From an uncultured Oscillospiraceae bacterium (lineage in GTDB: Bacteria > Bacillota > Clostridia > Oscillospirales > Oscillospiraceae): a stretch of DNA of 8,233 bases. The stretch covers positions 1 through 8,233 of the forward strand of contig CAKTUT010000074.1 of the NCBI GenBank assembly GCA_934621665.1, in the 5' to 3' direction. The notes beneath the pieces were generated by a model that was not told the DNA's origin, searched no databases, and saw only the letters and a list, made by a program, of their open reading frames with translations. The first letter of the stretch is position 1, and each line of letters opens with the position of its first letter. Made by a program: the position numbers and the translations under genes. Positions 1 to 6,753 of this stretch are shown here, piece after piece.

Positions 1-1
1 A

Positions 2-42
2 CATTTTTTCGTAGGAATACTGACGTATTTCAAGGAAAAATG
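2..42. repeat. Long imperfect hairpin at left edge
   Basis: The two ends of this stretch are complementary. The outer arms 2-10 and 34-42 pair over nine positions with one G-T pair. The inner arms 14-20 and 25-31 pair over seven positions with one G-T pair. The loop is TGAC (21-24), with a small internal bulge at 11-13 against 32-33. Both wobble pairs are G-U only in plus-strand RNA, so the structure is more stable in a plus-strand transcript. No T-tract follows on the plus strand, so it is not a standard intrinsic terminator. It may be an interspersed palindromic repeat or the 3' part of a transcribed element that begins outside the window. The fold is seen directly; its role is unknown. Confidence 0.55.
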
Positions 43-113
43 GCGCGGCACACCGCAAAAAGGCCCGCTGTCCGGGTACGTTTGGAGTTGGAAGAATACA
101 CCCTAATGTGCCA

Positions 114-3100
114 TTATGGCAGGACTATCCGACTTTCGCCCTCGGCCTGCGCCGGGAGCGACGCCGTAATGTACATATCCGCAAGCGTCAGCTTGAACGT
201 CCCGGCCTTACAGCTGGTAAAGAACAGACGGAAAAAATTGATCTGGTTGAGATCGCACCAACCGCTTTTTTCGCTGTCGTTTGACCGTGCAAGTGGCAGA
301 TACACTTCATTCCAGCCGGTTTTCAGCTTTGATCCACGATTCGTAATATTCCATTGCAGCTCACGGCTGTCGCTTCCACCACTCGACGTCAGCTCAAACG
401 AGAACGTTCCAAGCTTCTCAAGCGTCGCGTCGTCCTCCACAAACAAACTCAGATGCAGATATCCGCCGCTGTAGTTGGCCAGATGGAGTTTGCCCGGAAG
501 CTGGAACGCCGCCGGGACAATCGCGCCGTCCTTTGCAATCGTCAGCGTGTTCGCAATGCCATATCCGCTTCTTGCACCGTATTTTTCCTCCGCCGCAAGA
601 TCGGCCTTTTTCCACGTACCGCCCATGCTCTTCTTGATCAGCGTATTCGGATCTGTCCAGATGGAAACCGGCTCACCGTTTGATGCCGCGCCCTCTGGGA
701 GTGCATCGCGGTGCAGAATTTCAACACCGTCCAAATAGAACGTCTGTCCGCTGACCTTGTTGGTCTGCTGATAAACCGCAAGGAAATTGACCGCAGAAAG
801 GTCGATAAAACCGGTGCTCCAGCCGCCGCGAATCGGGAAATACAGCTCGTTCCAGCCTGCCTCCAGCGCGATATCATAGAAGCTGTCGCCCTTGCCAAAC
901 TCATATTGCAGCTCCTGACTGTCGCGCTTGCCGCTGCTGGTCAGCTCCAGCCGGAACACGGTGCTTACCGCTGACTCCGGCACGTACAGCCGCAGATGCA
1001 CATAGCCGTCGTCGGCATAGCGCGTTAGATCAACCGCATCAAAGCCCAGTGTCATTACACCGCTCAGCGCCATCTTCCAAACACTGCCCGTGCCGGAGAT
1101 GGTTTCAACGCACGCTGCGCCCTCCGGGAGCGTCTCCGCGGAGACAACCGCCGCACCGGTCAGCGTACCGCTGCCGGGAATTACAATTTTCTTTGACTTC
1201 TGCCCGGTTGCTGCCTGTGCATAGCTCTTTCCAGACGGCAGCGCGGCTACCGCGCGCACGCGGTGCAGAATGCAGCTGCTGACCGTATTTTCCACCGTCA
1301 CGCTAAACGTGGCAATCCGGCATTCTGCCGTGTCGCCAAAATCGGAAAGCTTCAAATACAGCGTCTGCTCCCCATTGCCCGGCACGTCATAGGAAAGTGT
1401 CTTGCCGTTCAGACTCACGCTGACCGCGCCGCCCTCGGTCGATACGCTGTTTATATCCAGTGCCAGCGCTGCATGGCCGCTAAAGTCATAGACATCCGCG
1501 TATTCCGCGCACTTATCCGCCACGCACAAGACGCTTCCGCCGCCAGACAGGTCATAGCCGCTTTCCGTCACCTTGGCGCAATAGAGCGTGTCCGTTCCGT
1601 CCAGCCACGTATAGTCGTCTGCGCCGGGGTTGCGATATGTACCCTCGCGTTCCAGAAGCGTTGCACCGATGAGCGTCATGCGGTTATACGCTCTGACATC
1701 CGCGCCCTGCGGCGCACGCACGCTGAAGCGGTTTTTCTGGTGTGTGTTCACGCCAAGAATCCGACTGGCCGTGTCGTCCGCCACATAAAGCGTACCGGTC
1801 TGCTCTGCGTCGGACGCGCCGCCTGCACCCATATTTACGCTGCTCACTGAAGCTCCGTTTTTCAGCGTCAGCGTGTCATGCGGCCGGTAGGCATACCAGT
1901 GTGCAATCGTCTGGTCGGTGCTGCCGTCCAGAATGATGCAGTCGAGCTTTGCCGAGGTTGTGGTAAAATACGGCGAGCTTGTGCTGATGGCCGTATCCCA
2001 GCCAGGATAGTCAAAGCCGTTGCGTCCAAGCGGCGTTGCGTTTTGCAGGCAGCGGAAAATCTGTCCGCCCGCACAGCCGGATGCCGTAATGTTGTTTTCA
2101 TAGTTCGCAAACATCACGCCCATAACGGTATAGCCGTCGCAGTTTGTCAGGCGGATGCCATGACTCGCCGCCAGAATCGAGCAATTCTGAACAAACGCGC
2201 CCGGCGCGTTCTCCGCGCGAACAGCAAAGCCGGTCTGCGCATACTGTTCCGTCGGGTTTTCCTGTTTGGGATACACCATCATCAGGCCGCTTACGCCCGC
2301 GTTTGCACCCGAAAGCGTCACCATGGCGCTGTCTGCACCGTAGTCAAAGTATGCCTCCAACACCGTTCCGCCGTCCACGCCGATGGCCGGCTTGACCCCC
2401 ACCGGCGACGAACCGCGAAGCTCCACGCCCGCCGGAACGTTCACACCGCTCTCCAGCCGGTAGTGCCCCGCTGGGAGATACACCACGCCGCCCGACGCAC
2501 CAAGCGCATCCAGCGCTGCTTGCAGCTGCGCGGAAACATCCGTCTTGCCGCTTGTGTCAAGCGCATCCATCACGCGCACCGTTCCGCTTGCCGCGCGACG
2601 CTGCGGCACAGCGCTGATCTTCGCAAGGCCGCTGTCAGACATGCGGTAGACGTATCTTGCGCCGCTGCCGCTGATGGTCTGGCACTCTACTGCCGCCAGC
2701 TTGACGGCGTAGTTTGTATTGTTCACAACGTCGGTGTCATTGTCCCGGAATGTGCTGCACGCGATGTTCACGCCAAAGCCCGACAGCGCGCCAAATTCCG
2801 CACCGGTGGTACAGTTTGTAATTGTCAGGCCGTAGAGGTCGCCGTAGTATGTTGTACGCGCGCCGCGCTTGACCTGAATGCCATAGCGGTAGCTGTCAAG
2901 CGACACATCCGAGAAATAGTCGCCCTCCAGATCACCAAGGCGCAGACCCACGCCGTTTTCCTTTGTATACGCTGCCACGTCCGCCGCCGTGACGCGCTCG
3001 CCTTTCATGTCATCTGGAAGCGCCGCGTAAGCCGCGCTCTGCGTAAACTGCGCCCAATAGCTGCCGTTTGCCGTAAAGCCCGCCGTGCCGCCGTTGTCCG

Positions 3101-5255
3101 CAGCATTATAGAGATACATGCCGGTCTCAAGGAAGCTGCCCTTGACATTCTGGATATACGTCTGCTCGCCCTTGGAGTTGGCCGCGTCCGCATCAAAGAT
3201 CGTATCACACAGGCCTACGCCGCGATAGGCGTTGATCACCGTGCAGTTTTCCACCGTGTGCAGTCCGCGGTCTGCCTTTCGAATGGCCTGTCCCTCATTA
3301 TAGAATGTATAGCTGTCGGTTCTTACCGCCGTCAAACTCTGGTGCGGATAATACACCGTCAGCCCCAGCACACCCGCGCTGCCGCCGATGTAGACAAGCG
3401 GCTTTTCGCTGCTTTCCACATCCGCCAGCAGAATTGTGCCATAGCGCAGCTGCGCCGGATCGGATACCGTGTCGGGGTCTTGATAATCGCCGCGCAGCGT
3501 CACGAACGCCGGGATTTCCAGCATCCCCGTGATGCGGTAATAGCCTGCCGGAAGCCAGACCGTACCGCCGCCCTGCCACGCGCAGTTGTCAAGTGCGCGC
3601 TGGATGGTTTCGGTTGCGTCCTCTGCGCCTGTCTTGTCCACCGGGTACGACCCCTCGCCCACAACAATGTCGGCCACAATTGTTTCATTTGTATATTCCG
3701 TTGTCACAGCCTGTGCCTGCATCGCGTCATAGCTCATCAGCCTGAGCGGAATCGTCAGCGTCTGCTGCGCACTTCCCTGACGGAACGTGACGCGGATGCT
3801 GCCGCTGCCAGTATACCGGCTTTCCACCGCAACGCTGAACGTGTTCTCCACGTCTTTCAGCCATGCGCTTAAATATTCATCCATCTCTGCTTCCAGCCGC
3901 GCGGCAATTTCCGCCTCTGTGCTGCCCCGCTGATACTCCATCGGAATTTCACCGTCCGGGAAGTCTCGCTCCATTCCCGCGCGAACCGCCGCCGCAGCGC
4001 AGGCAACATCATCCGCGTCATTTCCGGTTGTGTTGCCGGGCAGATATGCCTCATGATACACCGAAACATCCCCCAGAATATAATCGCCTGTCACCGACTT
4101 TGTCGCAAAGATACGAAGCCGCACCAAACTTTCCAGATTGCACGTGCCGCCCACGGCTGCCGCCTTTGACAGCGGAAGCGTAATCACATTCCAGCCTGGG
4201 GCAAGCGAAATACCCGACCACTGAAGCTCCTCCTTATCATTGCTGGCAAGACTGCCGATCTCCAGCGTGCAGCTGGTTGTCTCCTGCGTGCCATTATAGA
4301 GCTTCAGATACAAAACGCCATCGTCCTGATAGTCTGAGATATCCGTCCCGGTCTCACGGACAAAACGGAACAGCACCTGCGCTGTGCCGCTGCTCAAAAT
4401 CGCAGACTCCATACCGCCGTCCTGCAAAGTGGACGCGTAATTCGCGTCGTCCGTCTGCGTAATCAGGCGGCGCGTGCGCCCATCGGTCTGCGCATAGGCG
4501 TTTTCCGCGTCCAACACAGTCATCTCATACAGCGTCCGGCTGCGCTCCGCAGGCTCCGGCTTCGGCGTCGGGTCAACCGGGTCTGGGTTCACCGGTGCAG
4601 GATTGACCGGCTGCGGCGCGGACGGCGTTTCCGCCTCCTCGCTGCCAATTTGTTTGTCAAGGCGCATTAAAATCTCTGCCAGCTGTGCGCGCGTCGTCAC
4701 ACCGCGCGGATTGAGCTTTGCCCCGCTTCCGGCAAGCAGCCCATCCTGCACGCACCATGAAAGTGCCTCGCGCGCAAAGTCCGACACCGCGTCACGGTCA
4801 GAAAACCGCGCCAGCGCGTCGCCGTTTGATACAGTCTCCTGCGTCAGCCGCACAAAGTTGCGCAGAATGACTGCCAGCTCCTCACGCGTCACCGCTGCAT
4901 CCGGCGCAAACGTCCCATCTGGATAGCCGCCTACCACGCGGTTTTCCGCCGCCCACGCGACGGCATCAAAATACCATGTTCCCGCCGCCACGTCGGAAAA
5001 GCGCTTTGCCGTCGCCGTTTCCGGCGCACCGGCCATTCGCCAGAGCACCGTCACGGCCATTGCGCGGCTGACCGAAGCATCCGGCGCAAATTCTCCGCCG
5101 CCGACGCCGTTCATCAGCCCCCGCGCCGTCACATAATGCACAGCCTCGTCATACCACGTGCCGTCCGTCTGTGCGGCAGAGACTGGGATGCACCCCAGCA
5201 CCATCACCGCCGCCAAAACGCATACGGCCACGCGAAAAAGCGTTCGTTTCTTCAA
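114..5255 (-). CDS. SLH-anchored secreted protein with tandem Pectate_lyase_3-like beta-helices and repeated beta-sandwich modules
   Basis: A 1713-residue exported surface protein, probably a glycan-degrading or glycan-binding enzyme held on the cell wall. Residues 1-28 are a signal peptide: KKR, a hydrophobic core, and likely cleavage near VSAA. An LGC at 20-22 is a poor lipobox. Three SLH repeats follow at about 34-76, 86-136 and 151-200, with the positions of the usual TRAE motif reading SRAM, TREE and TRAQ; SLH repeats bind secondary cell-wall polymer. Next come a Pro-rich linker (208-237), a beta-sandwich (about 245-405) and a small alpha/beta module (about 412-530). Two beta-helix modules lie at about 535-885 and 893-1225, each opening with a Pectate_lyase_3-like motif (GGGTVWLPAGYYRI at 562; GGVVYLPAGHYRL at 922). 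A degenerate beta-sandwich (about 1235-1340) and two good copies (about 1385-1520 and 1565-1700) end the protein. The start is TTG: it is the only start codon between the upstream in-frame stop and the signal peptide. The gene is complete, with its own promoter and operator. The substrate is not identifiable; GH55-like, GH28-like, lyase or binding-only roles remain possible. Fold and location are well supported, catalysis is not. Confidence 0.9.
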   Translation of the reverse strand: MKKRTLFRVAVCVLAAVMVLGCIPVSAAQTDGTWYDEAVHYVTARGLMNGVGGGEFAPDASVSRAMAVTVLWRMAGAPETATAKRFSDVAAGTWYFDAVAWAAENRVVGGYPDGTFAPDAAVTREELAVILRNFVRLTQETVSNGDALARFSDRDAVSDFAREALSWCVQDGLLAGSGAKLNPRGVTTRAQLAEILMRLDKQIGSEEAETPSAPQPVNPAPVNPDPVDPTPKPEPAERSRTLYEMTVLDAENAYAQTDGRTRRLITQTDDANYASTLQDGGMESAILSSGTAQVLFRFVRETGTDISDYQDDGVLYLKLYNGTQETTSCTLEIGSLASNDKEELQWSGISLAPGWNVITLPLSKAAAVGGTCNLESLVRLRIFATKSVTGDYILGDVSVYHEAYLPGNTTGNDADDVACAAAAVRAGMERDFPDGEIPMEYQRGSTEAEIAARLEAEMDEYLSAWLKDVENTFSVAVESRYTGSGSIRVTFRQGSAQQTLTIPLRLMSYDAMQAQAVTTEYTNETIVADIVVGEGSYPVDKTGAEDATETIQRALDNCAWQGGGTVWLPAGYYRITGMLEIPAFVTLRGDYQDPDTVSDPAQLRYGTILLADVESSEKPLVYIGGSAGVLGLTVYYPHQSLTAVRTDSYTFYNEGQAIRKADRGLHTVENCTVINAYRGVGLCDTIFDADAANSKGEQTYIQNVKGSFLETGMYLYNAADNGGTAGFTANGSYWAQFTQSAAYAALPDDMKGERVTAADVAAYTKENGVGLRLGDLEGDYFSDVSLDSYRYGIQVKRGARTTYYGDLYGLTITNCTTGAEFGALSGFGVNIACSTFRDNDTDVVNNTNYAVKLAAVECQTISGSGARYVYRMSDSGLAKISAVPQRRAASGTVRVMDALDTSGKTDVSAQLQAALDALGASGGVVYLPAGHYRLESGVNVPAGVELRGSSPVGVKPAIGVDGGTVLEAYFDYGADSAMVTLSGANAGVSGLMMVYPKQENPTEQYAQTGFAVRAENAPGAFVQNCSILAASHGIRLTNCDGYTVMGVMFANYENNITASGCAGGQIFRCLQNATPLGRNGFDYPGWDTAISTSSPYFTTTSAKLDCIILDGSTDQTIAHWYAYRPHDTLTLKNGASVSSVNMGAGGASDAEQTGTLYVADDTASRILGVNTHQKNRFSVRAPQGADVRAYNRMTLIGATLLEREGTYRNPGADDYTWLDGTDTLYCAKVTESGYDLSGGGSVLCVADKCAEYADVYDFSGHAALALDINSVSTEGGAVSVSLNGKTLSYDVPGNGEQTLYLKLSDFGDTAECRIATFSVTVENTVSSCILHRVRAVAALPSGKSYAQAATGQKSKKIVIPGSGTLTGAAVVSAETLPEGAACVETISGTGSVWKMALSGVMTLGFDAVDLTRYADDGYVHLRLYVPESAVSTVFRLELTSSGKRDSQELQYEFGKGDSFYDIALEAGWNELYFPIRGGWSTGFIDLSAVNFLAVYQQTNKVSGQTFYLDGVEILHRDALPEGAASNGEPVSIWTDPNTLIKKSMGGTWKKADLAAEEKYGARSGYGIANTLTIAKDGAIVPAAFQLPGKLHLANYSGGYLHLSLFVEDDATLEKLGTFSFELTSSGGSDSRELQWNITNRGSKLKTGWNEVYLPLARSNDSEKSGWCDLNQINFFRLFFTSCKAGTFKLTLADMYITASLPAQAEGESRIVLP

Positions 5256-5261
5256 GAAAAG

Positions 5262-5267
5262 CCCCCC
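5262..5267 (-). promoter_or_regulatory. G-run ribosome binding site before a TTG start
   Basis: On the minus strand a run of six G residues lies 6 nt before the TTG start at 5255-5253. It is the only purine-rich Shine-Dalgarno-like block at the right distance. Two nearby ATG codons (starting at 5274 and 5269) are out of frame with the long reading frame, and an in-frame TGA lies at 5273-5271. This supports the TTG as the true start. Compared with the clean GGAGG sites of the two neighbouring genes, this is a weaker site, which suggests modest translation. Confidence 0.6.
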
Positions 5268-5281
5268 ATTTCATTGTTTTC

Positions 5282-5300
5282 TAGTAAACCAACTTTACTA
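5282..5300 (-). promoter_or_regulatory. Operator-like inverted repeat, copy 1 (probable ROK site)
   Basis: Perfect 7-bp inverted repeat with a 5-bp centre: TAGTAAA-CCAAC-TTTACTA on the plus strand. It overlaps the proposed -10 box (5292-5297) of the surface protein gene, so a bound protein would block RNA polymerase. The same 6-bp arms and 5-bp spacing occur at 6754-6770 before the binding-protein gene. AT-rich dyads of this kind are typical of ROK repressors such as NagC, Mlc and XylR, and a ROK gene lies next door. The dyad is seen; the binding protein is inferred. Confidence 0.75.
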
Positions 5301-5320
5301 CTTTTTAAGAAGCTTGTCCA
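5292..5320 (-). promoter_or_regulatory. Sigma-A-type promoter of the surface protein gene
   Basis: On the minus strand, TGGACA (plus positions 5315-5320) and TAAAGT (5292-5297) are separated by 17 bp, a good housekeeping promoter match (5/6 and 4/6). The -10 box lies inside the inverted repeat at 5282-5300. Transcription would start near 5285, leaving a leader of about 30 nt before the TTG start. A strong terminator upstream separates this gene from the ROK gene, so it needs its own promoter. Confidence 0.65.
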
Positions 5321-5409
5321 GCACTTTTTTGTCGCATCCCGCGCAGGTGCATTTTTTCAGAGAATGGCACAAAAACACCATTTTTGCTTTGTGCAAATTG
5401 AAAATATGC

Positions 5410-5442
5410 AAAACCGGCCGCGCGGATTTTCCGCGCGGCCGG
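5410..5442 (-). terminator. Rho-independent terminator of the ROK gene
   Basis: A perfect 12-bp GC-rich stem (5414-5425 with 5431-5442) closes a 5-nt loop (5426-5430). On the minus strand it is followed at once by TTTT (5413-5410), then GCATATTTTC. It lies about 20 bp after the ROK stop codon. It should end ROK transcription and insulate the downstream surface protein gene. The short T-tract means some read-through is possible. Confidence 0.85.
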
Positions 5443-5460
5443 GCAAACCGTTCTCTCTTT

Positions 5461-6546
5461 TTAATTGAACATCAGATTCCCCTGGAACACCTGATTGACC
5501 ACACTGATGGCGCAGCTGGCCGTTTCAAAATTGTCCGCGCGGTACGACTTGAGCACGTCAATTTTTCGATAGCTCGACAGCACAATCCGCTCATTGAGCC
5601 GCTGCGACAAAAGCGCCAGCAATTCATCTGAGCATGAGCCGCCGGAGTTATCCAGAATCACAGCCTGCGGATTGAGCACGTTGCAAAGTCCCGCCAAACT
5701 CAGTGCCAGAACCTCGATGCTCTTTCGCGCATGCTCATCGCTTTCAAAGTTGAGGTACTTGCCAAGGCAGCCGTTTCCGCCGCAGAAGCACGGCTCGCTC
5801 TGCGTGTCATCGAAATTGACGCAAAGGTGGCCAAGCTCACTTGCGTAGCCGGTAAAGCTGCTGAACAGCTGGTTGTTGCAGATGATGCCAAGGCTGAGGC
5901 CATCGGCAATGCCAAGGTAGAGATAGTCGCTGTAGCTTTTGCCATAGCCGTAATATTTTTCGGCCAGCGCCGCGCAATTATAATGATAATCCAGAAAAAC
6001 CGGCAGATTATAGTGCTTTTTGAACAGCTCCGTAATCGGCAGATCATGGATGCCATAGAAGTTTGGCGGGTTCAGAATCACGCCGCTGTGGATATCCACC
6101 GGGCCGATCGAGCCAATACCGATGCCAAGAATATTTCCATACTGCATCATATGATCTGTCAGCCGCAGCACTGTATCGACAAGCGCCTCACCGCTGCAAT
6201 CGGAAATGCGCAGCGATTCCTGCGCCAGAATTTCCAGCGCGAAATTACACAGCGCCACACTCAGATGCGTACGGTGAATCAGCACTGCGATGATCTTCGG
6301 CGCGCCGGAAGAAAGCTCCAGCATAATAGGATTGTTGCGCTTGCCCTTGCTGCCGTCGCCCGTCTCCACAATCAGATCATCCGCAAGAAATTCGGAGATG
6401 ATGTTTGTCACCGTCATTTTTGTCAGACCGCTGATCTGCGCCAGCTCGGCGCGCGAGGTTGCGCGCCCGGTCATCAGATACCGGAACAGCAGTCCGCGGT
6501 TTTCCGCGCGCAGGTTCTTTGCATTTCTTCCGGACTTGTGCTCCAT
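5461..6546 (-). CDS. ROK-family transcriptional regulator (NagC/XylR type)
   Basis: A 361-residue sugar-responsive DNA-binding protein, of usual length for ROK repressors. An N-terminal winged helix-turn-helix spans about 15-62 (SRAELAQISGLTKMTVTNII lies at 31-50). A ROK domain fills the rest, with GIGIGSIGPVD (141-151) and GLSLGII (216-222). The zinc site is intact: ELGH (237-240) and Cys253, Cys255 and Cys260 in CFCGGNGCL. The protein appears to have lost sugar-kinase activity. The usual DxGGT phosphate loop is replaced near 85-97 (IIAVLIHRTHLSV), and the segment matching the family's NDANAAALAE reads YHYNCAALAE (187-196), putting His at the catalytic Asp position. This fits a regulator that binds a sugar without phosphorylating it. 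The ATG is preceded by GGAGG. The gene is divergent from the sugar-binding lipoprotein gene, and dyads before that gene and the surface protein gene are its likely targets. The inducing sugar cannot be read from the sequence. Confidence 0.92.
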   Translation of the reverse strand: MEHKSGRNAKNLRAENRGLLFRYLMTGRATSRAELAQISGLTKMTVTNIISEFLADDLIVETGDGSKGKRNNPIMLELSSGAPKIIAVLIHRTHLSVALCNFALEILAQESLRISDCSGEALVDTVLRLTDHMMQYGNILGIGIGSIGPVDIHSGVILNPPNFYGIHDLPITELFKKHYNLPVFLDYHYNCAALAEKYYGYGKSYSDYLYLGIADGLSLGIICNNQLFSSFTGYASELGHLCVNFDDTQSEPCFCGGNGCLGKYLNFESDEHARKSIEVLALSLAGLCNVLNPQAVILDNSGGSCSDELLALLSQRLNERIVLSSYRKIDVLKSYRADNFETASCAISVVNQVFQGNLMFN

Positions 6547-6555
6547 GCAGCTTCG

Positions 6556-6560
6556 CCTCC
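6556..6560 (-). promoter_or_regulatory. Ribosome binding site of the ROK gene
   Basis: GGAGG on the minus strand, 9 nt before the ATG at 6546. It fixes the start of the regulator, since the next in-frame Met is residue 25, inside the helix-turn-helix region. Confidence 0.75.
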
Positions 6561-6607
6561 ATCTGTCTGCGCGCCCCAGCGCGCTTTGGTATAATCAGCT
6601 TACTTAT

Positions 6608-6635
6608 ATTTTACAAATCTTTTCAGAAAATGCAA
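6608..6635 (-). promoter_or_regulatory. Possible promoter of the ROK gene
   Basis: On the minus strand, TTGCAT (plus 6630-6635) and TAAAAT (6608-6613) are spaced by 16 bp, about 60 bp before the start codon. The -10 match is good (5/6) but the -35 match is weak. A second candidate -10, TTATAC, lies closer to the gene in the same strand near 6590. No AGTAAA-N5-TTTACT dyad overlaps this promoter, so direct autorepression is not obvious, although the dyad at 6754-6770 is in the same intergenic region. Confidence 0.35.
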
Positions 6636-6721
6636 CAGCAAAAATCAAGTGGAAATCTTCCATAAAAAACGTCAAAATTTTTTGTTTAAAACATAGAATC
6701 CGAAAATCTGCCGCAAAATTC

Positions 6722-6750
6722 TTGACAAAGAGGTCTCCTCGTGCCATTAT
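6722..6750 (+). promoter_or_regulatory. Sigma-A-type promoter of the sugar-binding protein gene
   Basis: A perfect -35 box TTGACA (6722-6727) and a CATTAT -10 box (6745-6750) are separated by 17 bp. The DNA upstream (about 6600-6720) is rich in A and T tracts, which could act as an UP element. Transcription would start near 6757, inside the inverted repeat 6754-6770, leaving a leader of about 80 nt. This is the strongest promoter match in the window, fitting a highly expressed binding protein. Confidence 0.7.
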
Positions 6751-6753
6751 ATT

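Noticed and set aside
45..56. GCGG-CACA-CCGC mini-hairpin as a terminator of the surface protein gene
   Set aside because: The stem is only 4 bp and on the minus strand the T-run begins only after CGCCA, so it is too weak to call. The gene's terminator may lie further left or be Rho-dependent.
109..121. Perfect 13-bp palindrome TGCCAT-T-ATGGCA over the stop codon of the surface protein gene
   Set aside because: It is short, lies at a 3' end, has no partner elsewhere in the window and no T-tract, so chance is the simplest explanation.
40..474. A plus-strand frame starting with ATG at 40 next to the left hairpin
   Set aside because: Most of it is antisense to the C-terminal beta-sandwich of the surface protein. 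No ribosome binding site with proper spacing was found, and the start lies inside the hairpin arm.
1878..3872. A 664-codon open frame on the plus strand inside the surface protein gene
   Set aside because: It is antisense to a gene with clear signal peptide, SLH and beta-helix motifs. Its translation is rich in Arg, His, Cys and Ala with no recognisable domain, and no ribosome binding site was found. It is a by-product of GC-rich codon use.
6590..6595. TATAAT on the plus strand in the divergent intergenic region
   Set aside because: It is more than 200 bp from the downstream start with no convincing -35 box, and a far better promoter (TTGACA-17-CATTAT) lies closer to the gene.
6683..6693. 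TGTTT-A-AAACA palindrome upstream of the binding-protein promoter
   Set aside because: Short A/T-only arms (apart from one G/C) in a strongly AT-rich stretch are expected by chance, and it does not match the shared operator.
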